A DNA stretch of 64,000 nt from Tritrichomonas musculus (lineage: Eukaryota; Parabasalia; Tritrichomonadida; Tritrichomonadidae). Position 1 is the first letter of the stretch. Each line of letters opens with the position of its first letter. The position numbers were made by a program, and so were the translations under genes. Positions 11,112-22,200 of the stretch are shown piece by piece. The notes beneath the pieces are model-generated. The model saw nothing but the letters and a program-made list of their open reading frames with translations, did not search any database and was not told where the DNA came from. The stretch spans positions 744,001 to 808,000 of the forward strand of contig JAPFFF010000042.1 of assembly GCA_039105265.1 (NCBI GenBank), given 5' to 3'.

Positions 11112-11625
11112 ATAAGAGATTCTCCAGCAATCTTAATTGTCGATGGTCATAAATCTCGTGAATGCCCCATCGCAATTAAGATGCTCAGAGATCATTAAAA
11201 AAAATTTGTTTGTCATCTCCGCTCATACATCACATGTGACTCAACTTTTCGATGTTGGGATTGGTTCCGCAATGAAGTATTTATTTGCATCATTATGTAA
11301 AAAAGAAATGGAATATTTTAATGTATCGGAAAACAATTTAGGCCAAGTTTGGCATTTTGGCATTTTCTCTGCTATTGCATCGTGGTACTCGAAAACTACG
11401 TATAAAACATGCAAAGATACTGCAAAGATAATTGGAATTAATCCGTGTTCATACAAACATCTGATTGAAAGTATTTTGGTAAAGGTTTTGCCTCCGCAAA
11501 TAGAAAAAATAGCGCATGAAAAAGAAGAGAAGAAAAGGACTGAAAAAATAAATATAAATTGCAAGCTAATAAAAGCATTATGTACATATAGACTTATGTT
11601 TGGAATAATGAAAAGTAACTCATAA
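11112..11625 (+). pseudogene. pogo/Fot1-type DDE transposase fragment
   Basis: Two overlapping frames carry adjacent pieces of a DDE_1 (pogo/Tigger/Fot1) catalytic domain. The first, from 11,112, reads ILIVDGHKSRE, the usual second-aspartate block. The second frame, open to 11,625, reads SAHTSHVTQLFDVGIGSAMK, the third-acid block that follows it in the family. The switch lies in the A-run at about 11,200, so this is at least one frameshift. The N-terminal DNA-binding domain and the first catalytic acid are missing. The tail (EKEEKKRTEK) is Lys-rich. This is an old fragment of a plain DNA transposon; I could not find its terminal repeats. Confidence 0.7.
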
Positions 11626-12807
11626 ATTTTTTTTAATAAAAAGAATACGAAAAAAGATGCAAATACAGAACACAACAATAACGTGACAAAATAAAAAAAA
11701 AAAATAAAAGACGACAAGTTTAGAGCAAAATTCCAGTCATTCATCTGTGAACTTGAAATCAATGATAAACAAGCAAGGAACATGATCTAACAACAAGATA
11801 GATATTCAGATGTAAATTATCAATGATTTATAGAAAACAATTCAACACAGCCGTTACTTCTTCAAGCTTCAGATAATACTCAAGAAAATCAACAAATCGA
11901 ACAAAACAATATTGAAGATATTAAAAGAGAGCGAAGACAATATTGATAGAGAACCACCAGAAAAAGCAACATCAAAAAACAAATGCGAAATGAGAAAAAT
12001 ATCTGGATCATCAAAACAAATTTTGGCAAAAATTATAATTGCTCAATTGAAATCAATCGATGCTCAACTTCACCACTTGAGCACAACTTTGGTATCGCCA
12101 GAATTTGTTGTCGAGATAATGATCATATTGATAATTTAATCAAAAAATTTGCATTTTTAAATGTTAAAAGAATTGATAAATTAATTTAACCAAAAAAGTA
12201 ATTCGCTGTAGAGTAACAAATTATGGTTTTATTTTTAATGGTACTCATGCTGATAATATAGATTATAATCTGATTTCTAATTGCTCAAAAAAAATTGATA
12301 TCTAATTTATTAATTTATTATAGGTAAGGAAAATGGTCGGGTGGTCAAATGAAAAAAGTCGGGTATTGAGCGAAAAAAGTAGGGTATGAATGGAAAAAAA
12401 TAATTCTTTTTCAGAAAAAAGTAAAGTAATCTTCAGAAATATTTTCTTCTTCTTTAGAAAAAGGTCGTTCTTTTTTAGAAATGTTTCTTTCTTTTTTAGA
12501 AAATGACGAATTCATTTTTGAAAAAGATCCTTTTTAGAAGTTTTTTTTACTTTATAAAGTTTAATATGAAATTTCATATTTATTTAGTATAAGCTTTAAT
12601 ATGGTTAAAAAATTTATTTTTTTTATGCTTATATTGGTTCTTTATTAACTTTGATTTCAAACTTTTTAATGATGATATGCATTTACATTAAATTATCATT
12701 GAATCATATGCGAAATTATAAAAAAACATATTTATTGCTAAATTTTTTTCTTTTTACTAATTATTTTCTTTTTTTCTTAGAATTTTTTTAGTTCAACTCC
12801 ATTGATG
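11626..12807. other. degraded transposon tail and T-rich repeats
   Basis: Between 11,626 and 12,200 short open stretches in several frames look like decayed coding DNA downstream of the pogo-type fragment. From about 12,340 to 12,545 there are imperfect short repeats (AAAAAAGTCGGGTA-like, then TTCTTTTTTAGAAA-like). No intact gene is seen. Confidence 0.45.
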
Positions 12808-14882
12808 TCAATAGATTAAATTATTTTTTTCTTCTTTTCTTTTTGGTTGTTTCTCTCTTTTTTTTCTGCTTTTTTCATATTCTTTTTGTTTTTGCTTTTT
12901 ATCATAAAAAGCTTTTTTGGCAGTTTCTTGTATATTTTGCTCTCTTTTTTGAAAATCATTATTAATTTCATGTAGGTTGGCGCGAAGATTGTTTATCTGA
13001 GTTGTGAGTTCTTGGTTTTTCTCAATGTTACTTGTTAGAGTTTGTAGTTTTTTTTCTTTTGAAGCAATCTTTTTAGTAATTGATTCAATAAGATCACATT
13101 CTTTTTTTGGAGCTTTAATTTCTACATCATAATAAATTTTATTAATGAGTGCTTGACAAAAAGGACTGTTTTTAGCTTTCGCTAAAAGAATCCCTTTTTC
13201 ATGTCCCATGTCATCTGTACTTGCTTCTATTAAACATGATTTTCTTCTCAAAAATTCACAAAATGCTTCTTCATTTTTTATTCTCTCCTGACTTTTATAT
13301 TTACGATTGTTATCTACGAGTTTTCTTTGTTCCTTTAAATGGTACACAATTGTTGGATGTAATTCTAATAAAGGATGATGATTTTCATTGCAGAATTGAA
13401 TGAATTCCAAAAACCATAAATATGGATTCTCATGCTCCAGAATAGCTATCTCGAAACGAGATTTAGATGATGTGCCAAAAAACGGTTTTTTGGTACAAGT
13501 TTTGACTTAATTGAAAAGAAATTTTCACAAATGTTAGTTGTAAAATTACTATCAATCTCACCGAAAATTTTTGATGCTTTGATAGTTGATATCAACTTTT
13601 TTTAATTGCATTATATAATTTTGTTTTTTTTTGGATCTAATTATATTTCGTATTGTTTTTCTAAATTATGAAGGCATAATTCAGAATGTTTGCCACTAAG
13701 ATGCAATAATGAATTTGAGAATATTTTTTCATTTAATTCTGGAGATAATTTGGCCTTAATGAGTGTAGTAGAAAATTTTAACAACGATGTCACAATTTTA
13801 TTTAGTTCTGGAAATTCTTCAACAGTTATATCAGAATAAATAGATTTAATAATCTTTTGAATTGTTGCTTTACCATGAACAAAATCTCTAAGGTGAAAAA
13901 TTTTCGTACCAAATTTACCGTTAAATTGATCAGTTAAAAGACGTAATTTGGAGTTTCCGTCAGTCATTATTGCTTTAATAAATTGACAAATATAATGCTC
14001 AAATAATTTATTCAAGAGTATTTGATATGTTTCTGCTTCGAATTGATTGATTTTTAGATCGTTTTTTTTCATATTTATGCATGATACAATAGTCAATTAT
14101 GTGGTTTGTTTGAAAATTGATAAAACAATTAAAACAGATACTACCAAATACATGATTATAACTTCCATCACTTGTTATAATGGCATCTTCTTAAATTTCA
14201 TCTCGATTTTTTTTCAATATTTTCTGAACAAATTGATTTAATAATTGATCAACTTCAGCTTGATAAGAATAAAATTCAGCCTTTTTTAGTCCTTGAATAT
14301 TTAGAGAAGCCAATAAAAAGTCGCACTGTTTCCATCCTATACTGCTTAAATAAGCACTTAACACTTATAATGGAGATTCAAGTGTTAATAATTTGGATTT
14401 TTGTTCTTTTGATTGAGAAATTAATTGCATTCGTAAATTATTATTTTCATTTTGTAAAGTGATTATTGAATTGACGTTATTCAAGATAAACGAATATAAT
14501 AATCAAGTTTATCTTGAATTTTTGAGATTGAACATGAAAGTTCGTATATTTTTTTAATGTACTTTACGTTGTTATTCTTGTATTGATATAAAAGGATAAT
14601 AAATTGTTGAAATGTTGAAAAAGAAGAAACCATCGATTCAAAAATACTTGAGCAATTTTCTTCTGTTCTCTGAAGTTGCTCTGTTAAATTGGCTATAATT
14701 TGTTCATTGATTTGTTCTTTCTGCTATTAATTAGATATTTGACTTTTTAAAAGTTAAATTTCTTGTTGGTATTGTATTGATAATATTGATTGAGCTTTGT
14801 CAAAACTATCGGAAGTGAAATTAGGACCAATCCATTTGGCTTTTTTCATATTTTCATAACAAGAATTTTGATCAAATGCCAT
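12808..14882 (-). pseudogene. degraded DDE transposase, Mutator/Kolobok-like
   Basis: Read on the minus strand, successive frames carry collinear pieces of one protein of roughly 690 residues. The N-terminus at 14,882 begins MAFDQNSCYENMKKAKW and is followed by coiled-coil sequence. Next is a block with IITSDGSYNHVFG and IIDYCIMHK (first acid region), then MTDGNSKLRLL (second acid region), then RFEIAILEHENPYLW, and a Lys/Glu-rich coiled tail ending at 12,808. The pattern of SDGSYN, a conserved strand ending in a Cys-containing motif, and TDGN resembles Mutator-like/Kolobok transposases. At least four frame changes and several stops separate the pieces, so it is inactive. No terminal repeats were found. 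The family call is weaker than the call of a dead transposase. Confidence 0.6.
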
Positions 14883-15335
14883 TTTAGACCATTATTTTTT
14901 AAATCGATACAAAAATCTGACAAGATGTCAAAAAACAAATGTAAACTGTATCGTCTATCGGAATTGATTGAATAAGTCTCAAATAGAAAACGTACATATG
15001 AGAAAAAGTTAAACTTTTAAATATCTATTCAACCGCAACCTTAAGATAAATATAAATTAAATAATAAAAAAATACATTTTTTTCGCTCTCACACCTCTTT
15101 TTTTCATTATTAAGGATGTCCTTTCACCGTTTACTATTTTATTTTAACGATTATAATTTCAATGAAAAATAATCGAAAATCATTGAAATTTTAAATGAGA
15201 AATAACTCTCTTTAAAATAAAATTGAAAATTTTGAATCTTCATAAAAGATTATTTACATATTAAACTATCAATTCTAGGTCCCAATACAATAACTAATGT
15301 TTAAAATCGATTTGAAAATTAATTAATTATATTTA

Positions 15336-15649
15336 GACTTGTTAAAGTCCATGGACCTGTGGACTAATAAAATTCTTTCAATTATTTTAGCATTTTTTTT
15401 TTTTCACAAAATAAAAGAATTAAAAAATTTCTTTGAAATATTTTGGCCCATCTGCCAGGATTTCCAAAATTCTATTTAAATAAACAAAAAAAATAAATAA
15501 ACAAATAAACTATAAAATATATGCATAAAATGAGTTCTTTTTTGAGATATTAATAAAAATAAATTGACAAGGTTTGTTAGATCCACGCCAAGTCCTGAGT
15601 CCACGAAAAGTCCATGAAAAGTGAATTTGTCCAGGACTTTTAACAAGTC
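15336..15649. mobile_element. small TA-flanked inverted-repeat element (MITE), tentative
   Basis: The left end reads GACTTGTTAAAGTCC. The right end is its inverted counterpart (GGACTTTTAACAAGTC). Both are bounded by TA (15,334-15,335 and 15,650-15,651). Inside are further GTCCA/TGGAC words in both orientations. A 314-bp non-coding palindromic unit with TA flanks fits a Tc1/mariner-type MITE. The repeats are short and imperfect, so a chance palindrome is not excluded. Confidence 0.5.
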
Positions 15650-15865
15650 TATTTGATTTTGACAAAAGTCTGTTTGGAATTTTTGTATGTAACATTTAAC
15701 AAATCTATAAGTAATATATGAAAAGTTATTTTTTTTTTTTTTTATTTATAATCAATCAATGTTAAAATATGTATTCATGCGATTCATTTTTCTGTAGATA
15801 TTTTTAATATCATCATATTTTTTTTATTATTGAATTATATATCTATTTTAATCATAATAATAATA

Positions 15866-15894
15866 AACTGAAAATCAAAATTCTAGCGGTGATT
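15866..15894 (+). repeat. left terminal inverted repeat of the Tc1/mariner element
   Basis: It contains CAAAATTCTAGCGGTGATT and pairs with CAAAATTCGAGCGGTGATT read on the minus strand at the right end. A TA pair lies just outside. Confidence 0.8.
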
Positions 15895-15970
15895 GAATGA
15901 AAATTTTTTGTTTTTGAATGAAAATTTTAATATAAAAGATAAACTTCAGAATTATAATATATTTTTGCAT

Positions 15971-15996
15971 TCAATTTCCGCTCGAATTTTGGTTCG
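15971..15996 (-). repeat. internal copy of the Tc1/mariner terminal motif
   Basis: The plus strand reads CCGCTCGAATTTTGGTT, so the minus strand carries AACCAAAATTCGAGCGG, the same word as the right terminus. It sits about 100 bp inside the left end and is inverted relative to the left terminus. It may be an extra transposase-binding site or the scar of a nested end. Confidence 0.65.
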
Positions 15997-16076
15997 CTTC
16001 AAAAAGTTAAAATATATATTAATTTTGAGAGAATTTTTAATAAAAAAAATTAGAAAGTAAAATAGAAGAAAAAATA

Positions 16077-17351
16077 TTATTTCCTTAAAAGCTGCCATCG
16101 ATTTCTTAATGTAACAGGTGTTCTATTTGGAAAATGTTTGGAAATTTTTGTCCATTTGTTGCCAAAATTCAAAACAAGAGATGTCAATAGCATATCTTCT
16201 TGAGGTGTAAATGGATTTTTTGTTTTTAACTCAATAGGCAAATCATCAACATCAGGATCACCTTTTTCAATTATTTGGTCCTCCTGTAGTAACTTGATAT
16301 CTGATGGAATTTGAATATCTGGAATCGTTTTAATTCCTCTGCGAAGCTCGTCTGAAATCGATTTGCCATCGTTGATTATTACTAACTTCAATCTATTTGT
16401 GAAGCTGCGAACAAGATCGTCTATACTTTCTTGAGAAAAATTGTTCCAAATTTCTTGAACTTTTTGAATAAAACTGTTTTTATCTAAATTTCTTTCTTTT
16501 TTTAAAATTCTTTTTATGGCGCCCCAGAGGTGCTCTATTGGGTTCATATCTGGACTATTAGGAGGCCAGCATTTTATAAAAGAGCACCTTTTTTTTAAAA
16601 ACAAAGTGGTGAGGTGACTTTTATGTGCTGGGGCGCCATCTTGCATAAAAATGAAATTTCCCTCACCATAAACTGGATTTAAATCTTCTAACATTTTACT
16701 TTCTTTTATTAATCTGAGGTATTCTACTGAGTTTACACTTCGATCACAAATAACAAGTTTGCTTTTATAACCAATACCGATAGCACCATAAACCATAATT
16801 CCATCGGTATATTTATGTTTATAATCATATACGTTATCTGTTCTGTCGTTTTTTCTTATCCAACGCCAGTATCCGTCGTTACAAAAACAAAATCTACTTT
16901 CATCAGAAAAAATTATTAGAGCTCTATCAATATTTGAGGCAAGCATTGAATAAGAAAATGTTTTCCTAAAATCAATTTGCTCTTGAGAAAGAAACTGCTT
17001 AACTTTAGGAGCACGAAAATCAAAATGCAAAAGGTCGTTTCTATATCTATTAATTGAAGTAGCTGATAGAGATATATTTTTTTTCTCGAAGTGTAAAGAT
17101 ATATCATTTGCTGAAACAATTCTGTTTTGCAAAGTCATCGAAGTGATATCAGTTAGCACTTCTACTGTATATTTTGGCGGTCTGCCTCTTTTTTTTGGAG
17201 GAGGGACTTGATGATTTTTCTCGAAGTATTCAATAACATAATTAACACGTTTGTCACCGCATTTTATTGCTTGTCGAATTGCCCATGGACTATATCCTTC
17301 TATATCGTATAATCTAACGATCGCTTGTTCTGGTGTTTCTGTCGAATGCAT
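16077..17351 (-). CDS. Tc1/mariner transposase with C-terminal Myb/SANT domain
   Basis: 424 residues, intact. Residues 1-110 are a paired-like helix-turn-helix region with an AT-hook-like KKRGRPPK (53-60). The catalytic domain is DDE_3: Asp150 (FSDESRF), Asp238 (FMQDGAPAHKS) and Glu273 (NSPDMNPIEHLWG). The 34-residue spacing between the last two makes it DD34E, as in Tc1. Residues about 377-424 form one Myb repeat (FTPQEDMLL, GNKWTKISKHFPNRTP, RNRWQLL) with aromatic positions Phe381, Trp400 and Trp419 spaced 18 residues apart. A Myb repeat is not part of usual Tc1 transposases. The enzyme should cut and paste the surrounding element. The Myb domain could add DNA or chromatin targeting. The ATG at 17,351 is the first in frame, 160 bp from the right terminus. 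Confidence 0.93.
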   Translation of the reverse strand: MHSTETPEQAIVRLYDIEGYSPWAIRQAIKCGDKRVNYVIEYFEKNHQVPPPKKRGRPPKYTVEVLTDITSMTLQNRIVSANDISLHFEKKNISLSATSINRYRNDLLHFDFRAPKVKQFLSQEQIDFRKTFSYSMLASNIDRALIIFSDESRFCFCNDGYWRWIRKNDRTDNVYDYKHKYTDGIMVYGAIGIGYKSKLVICDRSVNSVEYLRLIKESKMLEDLNPVYGEGNFIFMQDGAPAHKSHLTTLFLKKRCSFIKCWPPNSPDMNPIEHLWGAIKRILKKERNLDKNSFIQKVQEIWNNFSQESIDDLVRSFTNRLKLVIINDGKSISDELRRGIKTIPDIQIPSDIKLLQEDQIIEKGDPDVDDLPIELKTKNPFTPQEDMLLTSLVLNFGNKWTKISKHFPNRTPVTLRNRWQLLRK

Positions 17352-17483
17352 TTTGAAAAATTTTTGAAAAATTTTGAAAATTTTTAACTTTGAAAAAAAA
17401 AACTTTTAAAATTCAAAAAAAATAGAAATAAAACTTAAATATTTGAATAAAATTTTTTTTGTCAAATGAAATTCAAAGAAAAA

Positions 17484-17511
17484 ATCACCGCTCGAATTTT
17501 GGTTTCCAGTT
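17484..17511 (-). repeat. right terminal inverted repeat of the Tc1/mariner element
   Basis: Read on the minus strand it starts AACTGGAAACCAAAATTCG. A TA pair lies outside at 17,512-17,513. Confidence 0.8.
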
Positions 17512-17513
17512 TA

Positions 17514-19232
17514 TATTTAACGTATTTTGAGTAATAACTAAGTAATTTTTTCACTTTTTCTTTCATTTTTAAACTTTTTGTTTTAATGTATTGAAAATTG
17601 TTTTTATTACTTTTCATAATTCTTATTTGCTGTTCCTTCTTGTTGAAATGAAAATTATAATATCAAGTAGGAATATCATTATTTCTTCTATTTGATTTTG
17701 TCTGACTCAATATTTTATATGATTATGCATTGAAATCCATATCTAGATATATTAAGAATTTATTTTATTTTATTGATTGATATAAATAAATAAAATCTCT
17801 TTTTGGTTTCCTAAAATATAAATTTAACCAATATATCTTTAAATATTATATTCTGAATAAAGTTGGCTTTTTCAATTATTATAAATGAAAAAGTTTCAAG
17901 TTTTAAATTGATTGAAAAAGAAAATCATAATATCTTTTTTTTCTACGCTAAAAATAAAATTATATAAATATATTTAATATATATAATAATATAATAAATA
18001 AATATATAAAAATATTAGTTTTTTACAGATAAATTATCAAGATATAATTTGAATACTTATATCAAAAATTCCAAAAGCAATTTCTCTTCATCAAAGGCAT
18101 TTTATCAAATACAAATATGTATGCATATTAATGGATAATTATATATTAATTTTATAAAAATATATAACTTTATTTATTTTTATTTATCAAGAAAAATGTG
18201 TTTTTTAAAATTTTATTTTTCTGAACTTTTTTTTGTATATGTTAATTTAAAAATGTTCAAAAAAATCTGAACAATTCAATGAAAGCATTCATAAAGTTAT
18301 GAAATTCAAAGAAAAAAATAATTCAAGATCCTATGTGTCAATTGGTCAGATTTTAACATATTTGTTTTATCTCCTAAGAACAAATTTAAGTATCACAAAA
18401 TTAATAAGTCTCAAAGACGAATAAAGAAAATAAAATTGAGAGCATAACGATTATTTAAAAAATACTATTATCTTTCAAAGTAATTGGTAAAATTATGTTT
18501 TTATCTTAAATATAATATTAAGAGTATTCTATATAAATAATATCTTATTATGTTTTATATAAAGGACAAAATTGTTAAAAATAAATGAATTTTGGAAAAT
18601 ACGTTTTTTGTAAACTTTTGAGTTTTATTAAGTTTTATTTATACTTTAAACATTTTAAATATAAATATAGAATTAATCATAAAATTTAACATAGATATTT
18701 ATTTTTTTTAATTTCAATTATTTTCTTAATAGATTGAATTTTTTGGTAAAACGGTCAATATATTGCCATGTAAATTCTACCATACAAAAAGTTTCTTTAC
18801 ATCTCAACTTTTTCATTAAATATTTTAAAATCCATATTTTTTTAAAACATTTTTATCTTTTAAAATTTTAGTATATCAATGATATTTAAAAAGGTCTATT
18901 CGATTATTTAAATAAAAAATAAATAAATACAACATTTTAAAAAGATATATCTAAAAAATAATACTATATTTTAATAAAATAATTTTTTTATTTTCGGAAC
19001 TTTTGAATAATGTAATTTTTTAGTATTGCATTCAATTTTATATTAGATTATTATTTCAATACTCATAAATTTTTACATAAATTGATTATTCCTATATTTA
19101 CTTGGAATAATTATTTTAATTGAACAAAAAAAATTTTTATCATAAAATAAATTAATTCAAAAAGTGAATATCAGTTCAATTTAAATTTTTTCGAAAAAAG
19201 TGGCTGTGAAAACAGAAAAAATTAGGAATTCA
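17514..19232. other. 1.7-kb AT-rich intergenic region
   Basis: About 85 % A+T by eye, with no ORF, no long repeat and no RNA gene recognised. The right end contains the probable promoter of the surface-protein gene. Confidence 0.6.
19156..19166 (+). promoter_or_regulatory. TTCAAAAAGTG motif upstream of the surface-protein gene
   Basis: One mismatch from the TTCAAAAAGTT word found upstream of several genes in this window. It lies 67 bp before the proposed ATG. The role is inferred. Confidence 0.3.
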
Positions 19233-22200
19233 ATGAATTTAACGCTTGTCCAGCTCCTTCTTTTTCGCTCCGCATTTCAAAATGGCTTTGCTTTTTCTCA
19301 ACCAGGTATTGATCTAACCTTAGCCACAAAATTGCATAACATCAATATATTTAATTCTCGATTTACTTATTATACTACAGAATTTTTAAAAAGCTCTCTT
19401 AACTCAGCTAATATTCGACTTTCACATTCAAGTTTTGACCATTTTCTTTCTCCATCATTCACAATATCTTCAAAAAGAGTTTCAGGTTATACCAATATAA
19501 GTTTCCGAGCTCGTGTCGATTTTCCTAGCACTACAACAGATCTTGAATTGTATTATTGTAAGTGGTCAAATTTTGTTTCTAATTCAGTTTCAGGTGCTTG
19601 CTTTGGTATTGAATCTAAGATTAATACCAAAATTATTGGATGCACATTTTCAACAATAACCATATCAACCATATATTCTACTGGAAAAGGCGCATTCATG
19701 ATCGTTAGCAATAAAGAAGATTCGTCAACTGGATTTCAATTAACAGATAATATAATGTCAAATATATCAAGCACAGATTTAATAAGCAATGGCATGTATC
19801 ATGCTTTTTATGTGATCAACAAAGGACCTTCTACGATAGAGTATAATTCAATGGAGTTAATGGCTAAAGGAGGCTCCTATAGTTGCCTTTTACAATCATT
19901 TACTACAACCAGCATTTCTAATTCAAATTTTACAAATTGCTATTGCAAGATTGGTTCTGGGTTAAATGTTGAGTGCTTTGATGACTCTTTGACAAATATT
20001 CGCTATTCGCTTTTATCGAAACTGGGAGGTTTGGAACTTCTTAGGTTTAGTTACTCACCTCAATCAGATGGATCCAGAGCTACAGACAACAAACAAATCG
20101 CAAAAGTGTATATTGATCATGTTTCATTTTATGATAATGAAGGCGCCTTTTTAATTACGTTTAACAATTATTTATATGGCTCTCTGAGTGGTTCAGAAGC
20201 TTTGAATTCAAATTTTGAATTTGACTTTGGAATTTCATATTCAGAGTTTTTCGGAAATAAAAATATGACATACCCAATATATATAAGGGATCCAAGTCCT
20301 GAAATTTTTTCAATTATCGAGCTAACTAATTGCGTATCAGATTCAAAACTTATTATTCAGTATAAAGTTGGTGAATTATATGACTATGCTCTCTCTGCTG
20401 GATGGAAAATTGTTCCAAGGCCTACACCAGTTGCAACACCATACCCCACAATAATCCTAGAACCTACACCCACAGAAACACCTAAACCAACAGTTACAGA
20501 AACACCTAAACCAACAGTTACAGAAACACCTAAACCAACAGTTACAGAAACACCTAAACCAACAGTAACAGAAACACCTAAACCAACAGTAACAGAAACA
20601 CCTAAACCAACAGTAACAGAAACACCTAAACCAACAGTAACAGAAACACCCAAACCAACAGTTACAGAAACACCCAAACCAACAGTTACAGAAACACCTA
20701 AACCAACAGTTACAGAAACACCTAAACCAACAGTTACAGAAACACCTAAACCAACAGTTACAGCAACACCTAAACCAACAATAACAGCAACACCTAAACC
20801 AACAGTTACAGAAACACCTAAACCAACAGTTACAGAAACACCCAAACCAACAGTTACAGCAACACCTAAACCAACAATAACAGCAACACCTAAACCAACA
20901 GTAACAGAAACGCCAAAGCCAACAGTTACAGAAACACCTAAACCAACAGTAACAGAAACACCTAAACCAACAGTTACAGAAACACCCAAACCAACAGTTA
21001 CAGAAACACCCAAACCAACAGTTACCGAAACACCTAAACCAACAGTTACAGAAACACCTAAACCAACAGTTACAGAAACACCCAAACCAACAGTTACAGA
21101 AACACCTAAACCAACAGTTACAGAAACACCTAAACCAACAGTTACAGAAACACCTAAACCAACAGTTACCGAAACACCTAAACCAACAGTTACAGAAACA
21201 CCCAAACCAACAGTAACAGAAACACCTAAACCAACAGTAACAGAAACACCTAAACCAACAGTAACAGAAACACCCAAACCAACAGTTACAGAAACACCTA
21301 AACCAACAGTTACAGCAACACCTAAACCAACAGTTACAGAAACACCTAAACCAACAGTTACAGCAACACCTAAACCAACAATAACAGCAACACCTAAACC
21401 AACAGTTACAGAAACGCCTAAACCTACACCCATAGCATCGCCTAAACCAACAGTAACAGAAACGCCAAAGCCAACAGTAACAGAAACGCCAAAGCCAACA
21501 GTAACAGAAACGCCAAAGCCAACAGTTACAGAAACGCCAAAGCCAACAGTAACAGAAACGCCAAAGCCAACAGTAACAGAAACGCCAAAGCCAACAGTAA
21601 CAGAAACACCTAAACCTACAGTTACAGAAACACCTAAACCTACAGTTACAGAAACACCTAAACCTACAGTTACAGAAACACCAAAGCCAACAGTAACAGT
21701 ACCCCCAAAACAAACAGTTACAACAACACTCATTCCTACATCTAATCCAACGCCTAAACCCACATCAACGGAAATACCTCAAGAAACAGAATCACCAATT
21801 CCTATTTTGCCCACTGAAGACCCAGTTAGTATTGTTAAAAACGGGGACATTTTCACGACAACATCGAGCACTTCATCTGTTTTGATAGAAGGTGATGCAA
21901 CAATTAATCTCGCAACTGCCAATAACCTTCAACTTTCATCCTACAATTCATCACCATCTTCACATATTAATCTTTATGGAGAAGGAATCAAACAGATCCA
22001 AGATTCAAAAGATGTAGAACTTAGTGTCAAAGAATTTAACAACATAGTTATAGATGTGTATGATCAAGACAGTAATCTACAATCAAATATTGCAATTCCA
22101 ATTGTTGTTAGTGAAGTTGGTAATTTTGAAATAAATTATGCTGCCAACAATAAAGAAACTGCAAACTATGGGAAGACTGAAGAAGAAATCAATCAGATCG

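Larger units (their letters stand above)
15866..17511 (-). mobile_element. complete Tc1/mariner element with Myb-tailed transposase
   Basis: Inverted termini of about 29 bp start AACTGRAAAYCAAAATTC and continue KAGCGGTGATT (left 15,866-15,894, right 17,484-17,511). TA dinucleotides flank both sides (15,864-15,865 and 17,512-17,513), the expected Tc1/mariner target duplication. The element is 1646 bp with one intact ORF on the minus strand. The two termini differ at a few positions, so insertion is not brand new, but the ORF is unbroken. A third, inverted copy of the terminal motif lies inside the left end. Confidence 0.85.

Noticed and set aside
11241-11783. 180-codon minus-strand ORF rich in Phe/Leu
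   Set aside because: It is antisense to the recognisable pogo-type catalytic blocks and to A/Lys-rich decayed coding sequence.
19200-19232. Upstream start of the surface protein at a GTG
   Set aside because: The eukaryotic start should be ATG; the first in-frame ATG is 19,233.
20384-21763. Two long minus-strand ORFs (459 and 418 codons) of Gly/Val and Cys/Phe repeats across the PT-repeat region
   Set aside because: They are frame shadows of a 24-bp repeat; any stop-free unit keeps all its frames open. The plus-strand frame continues into non-repeat protein on both sides.
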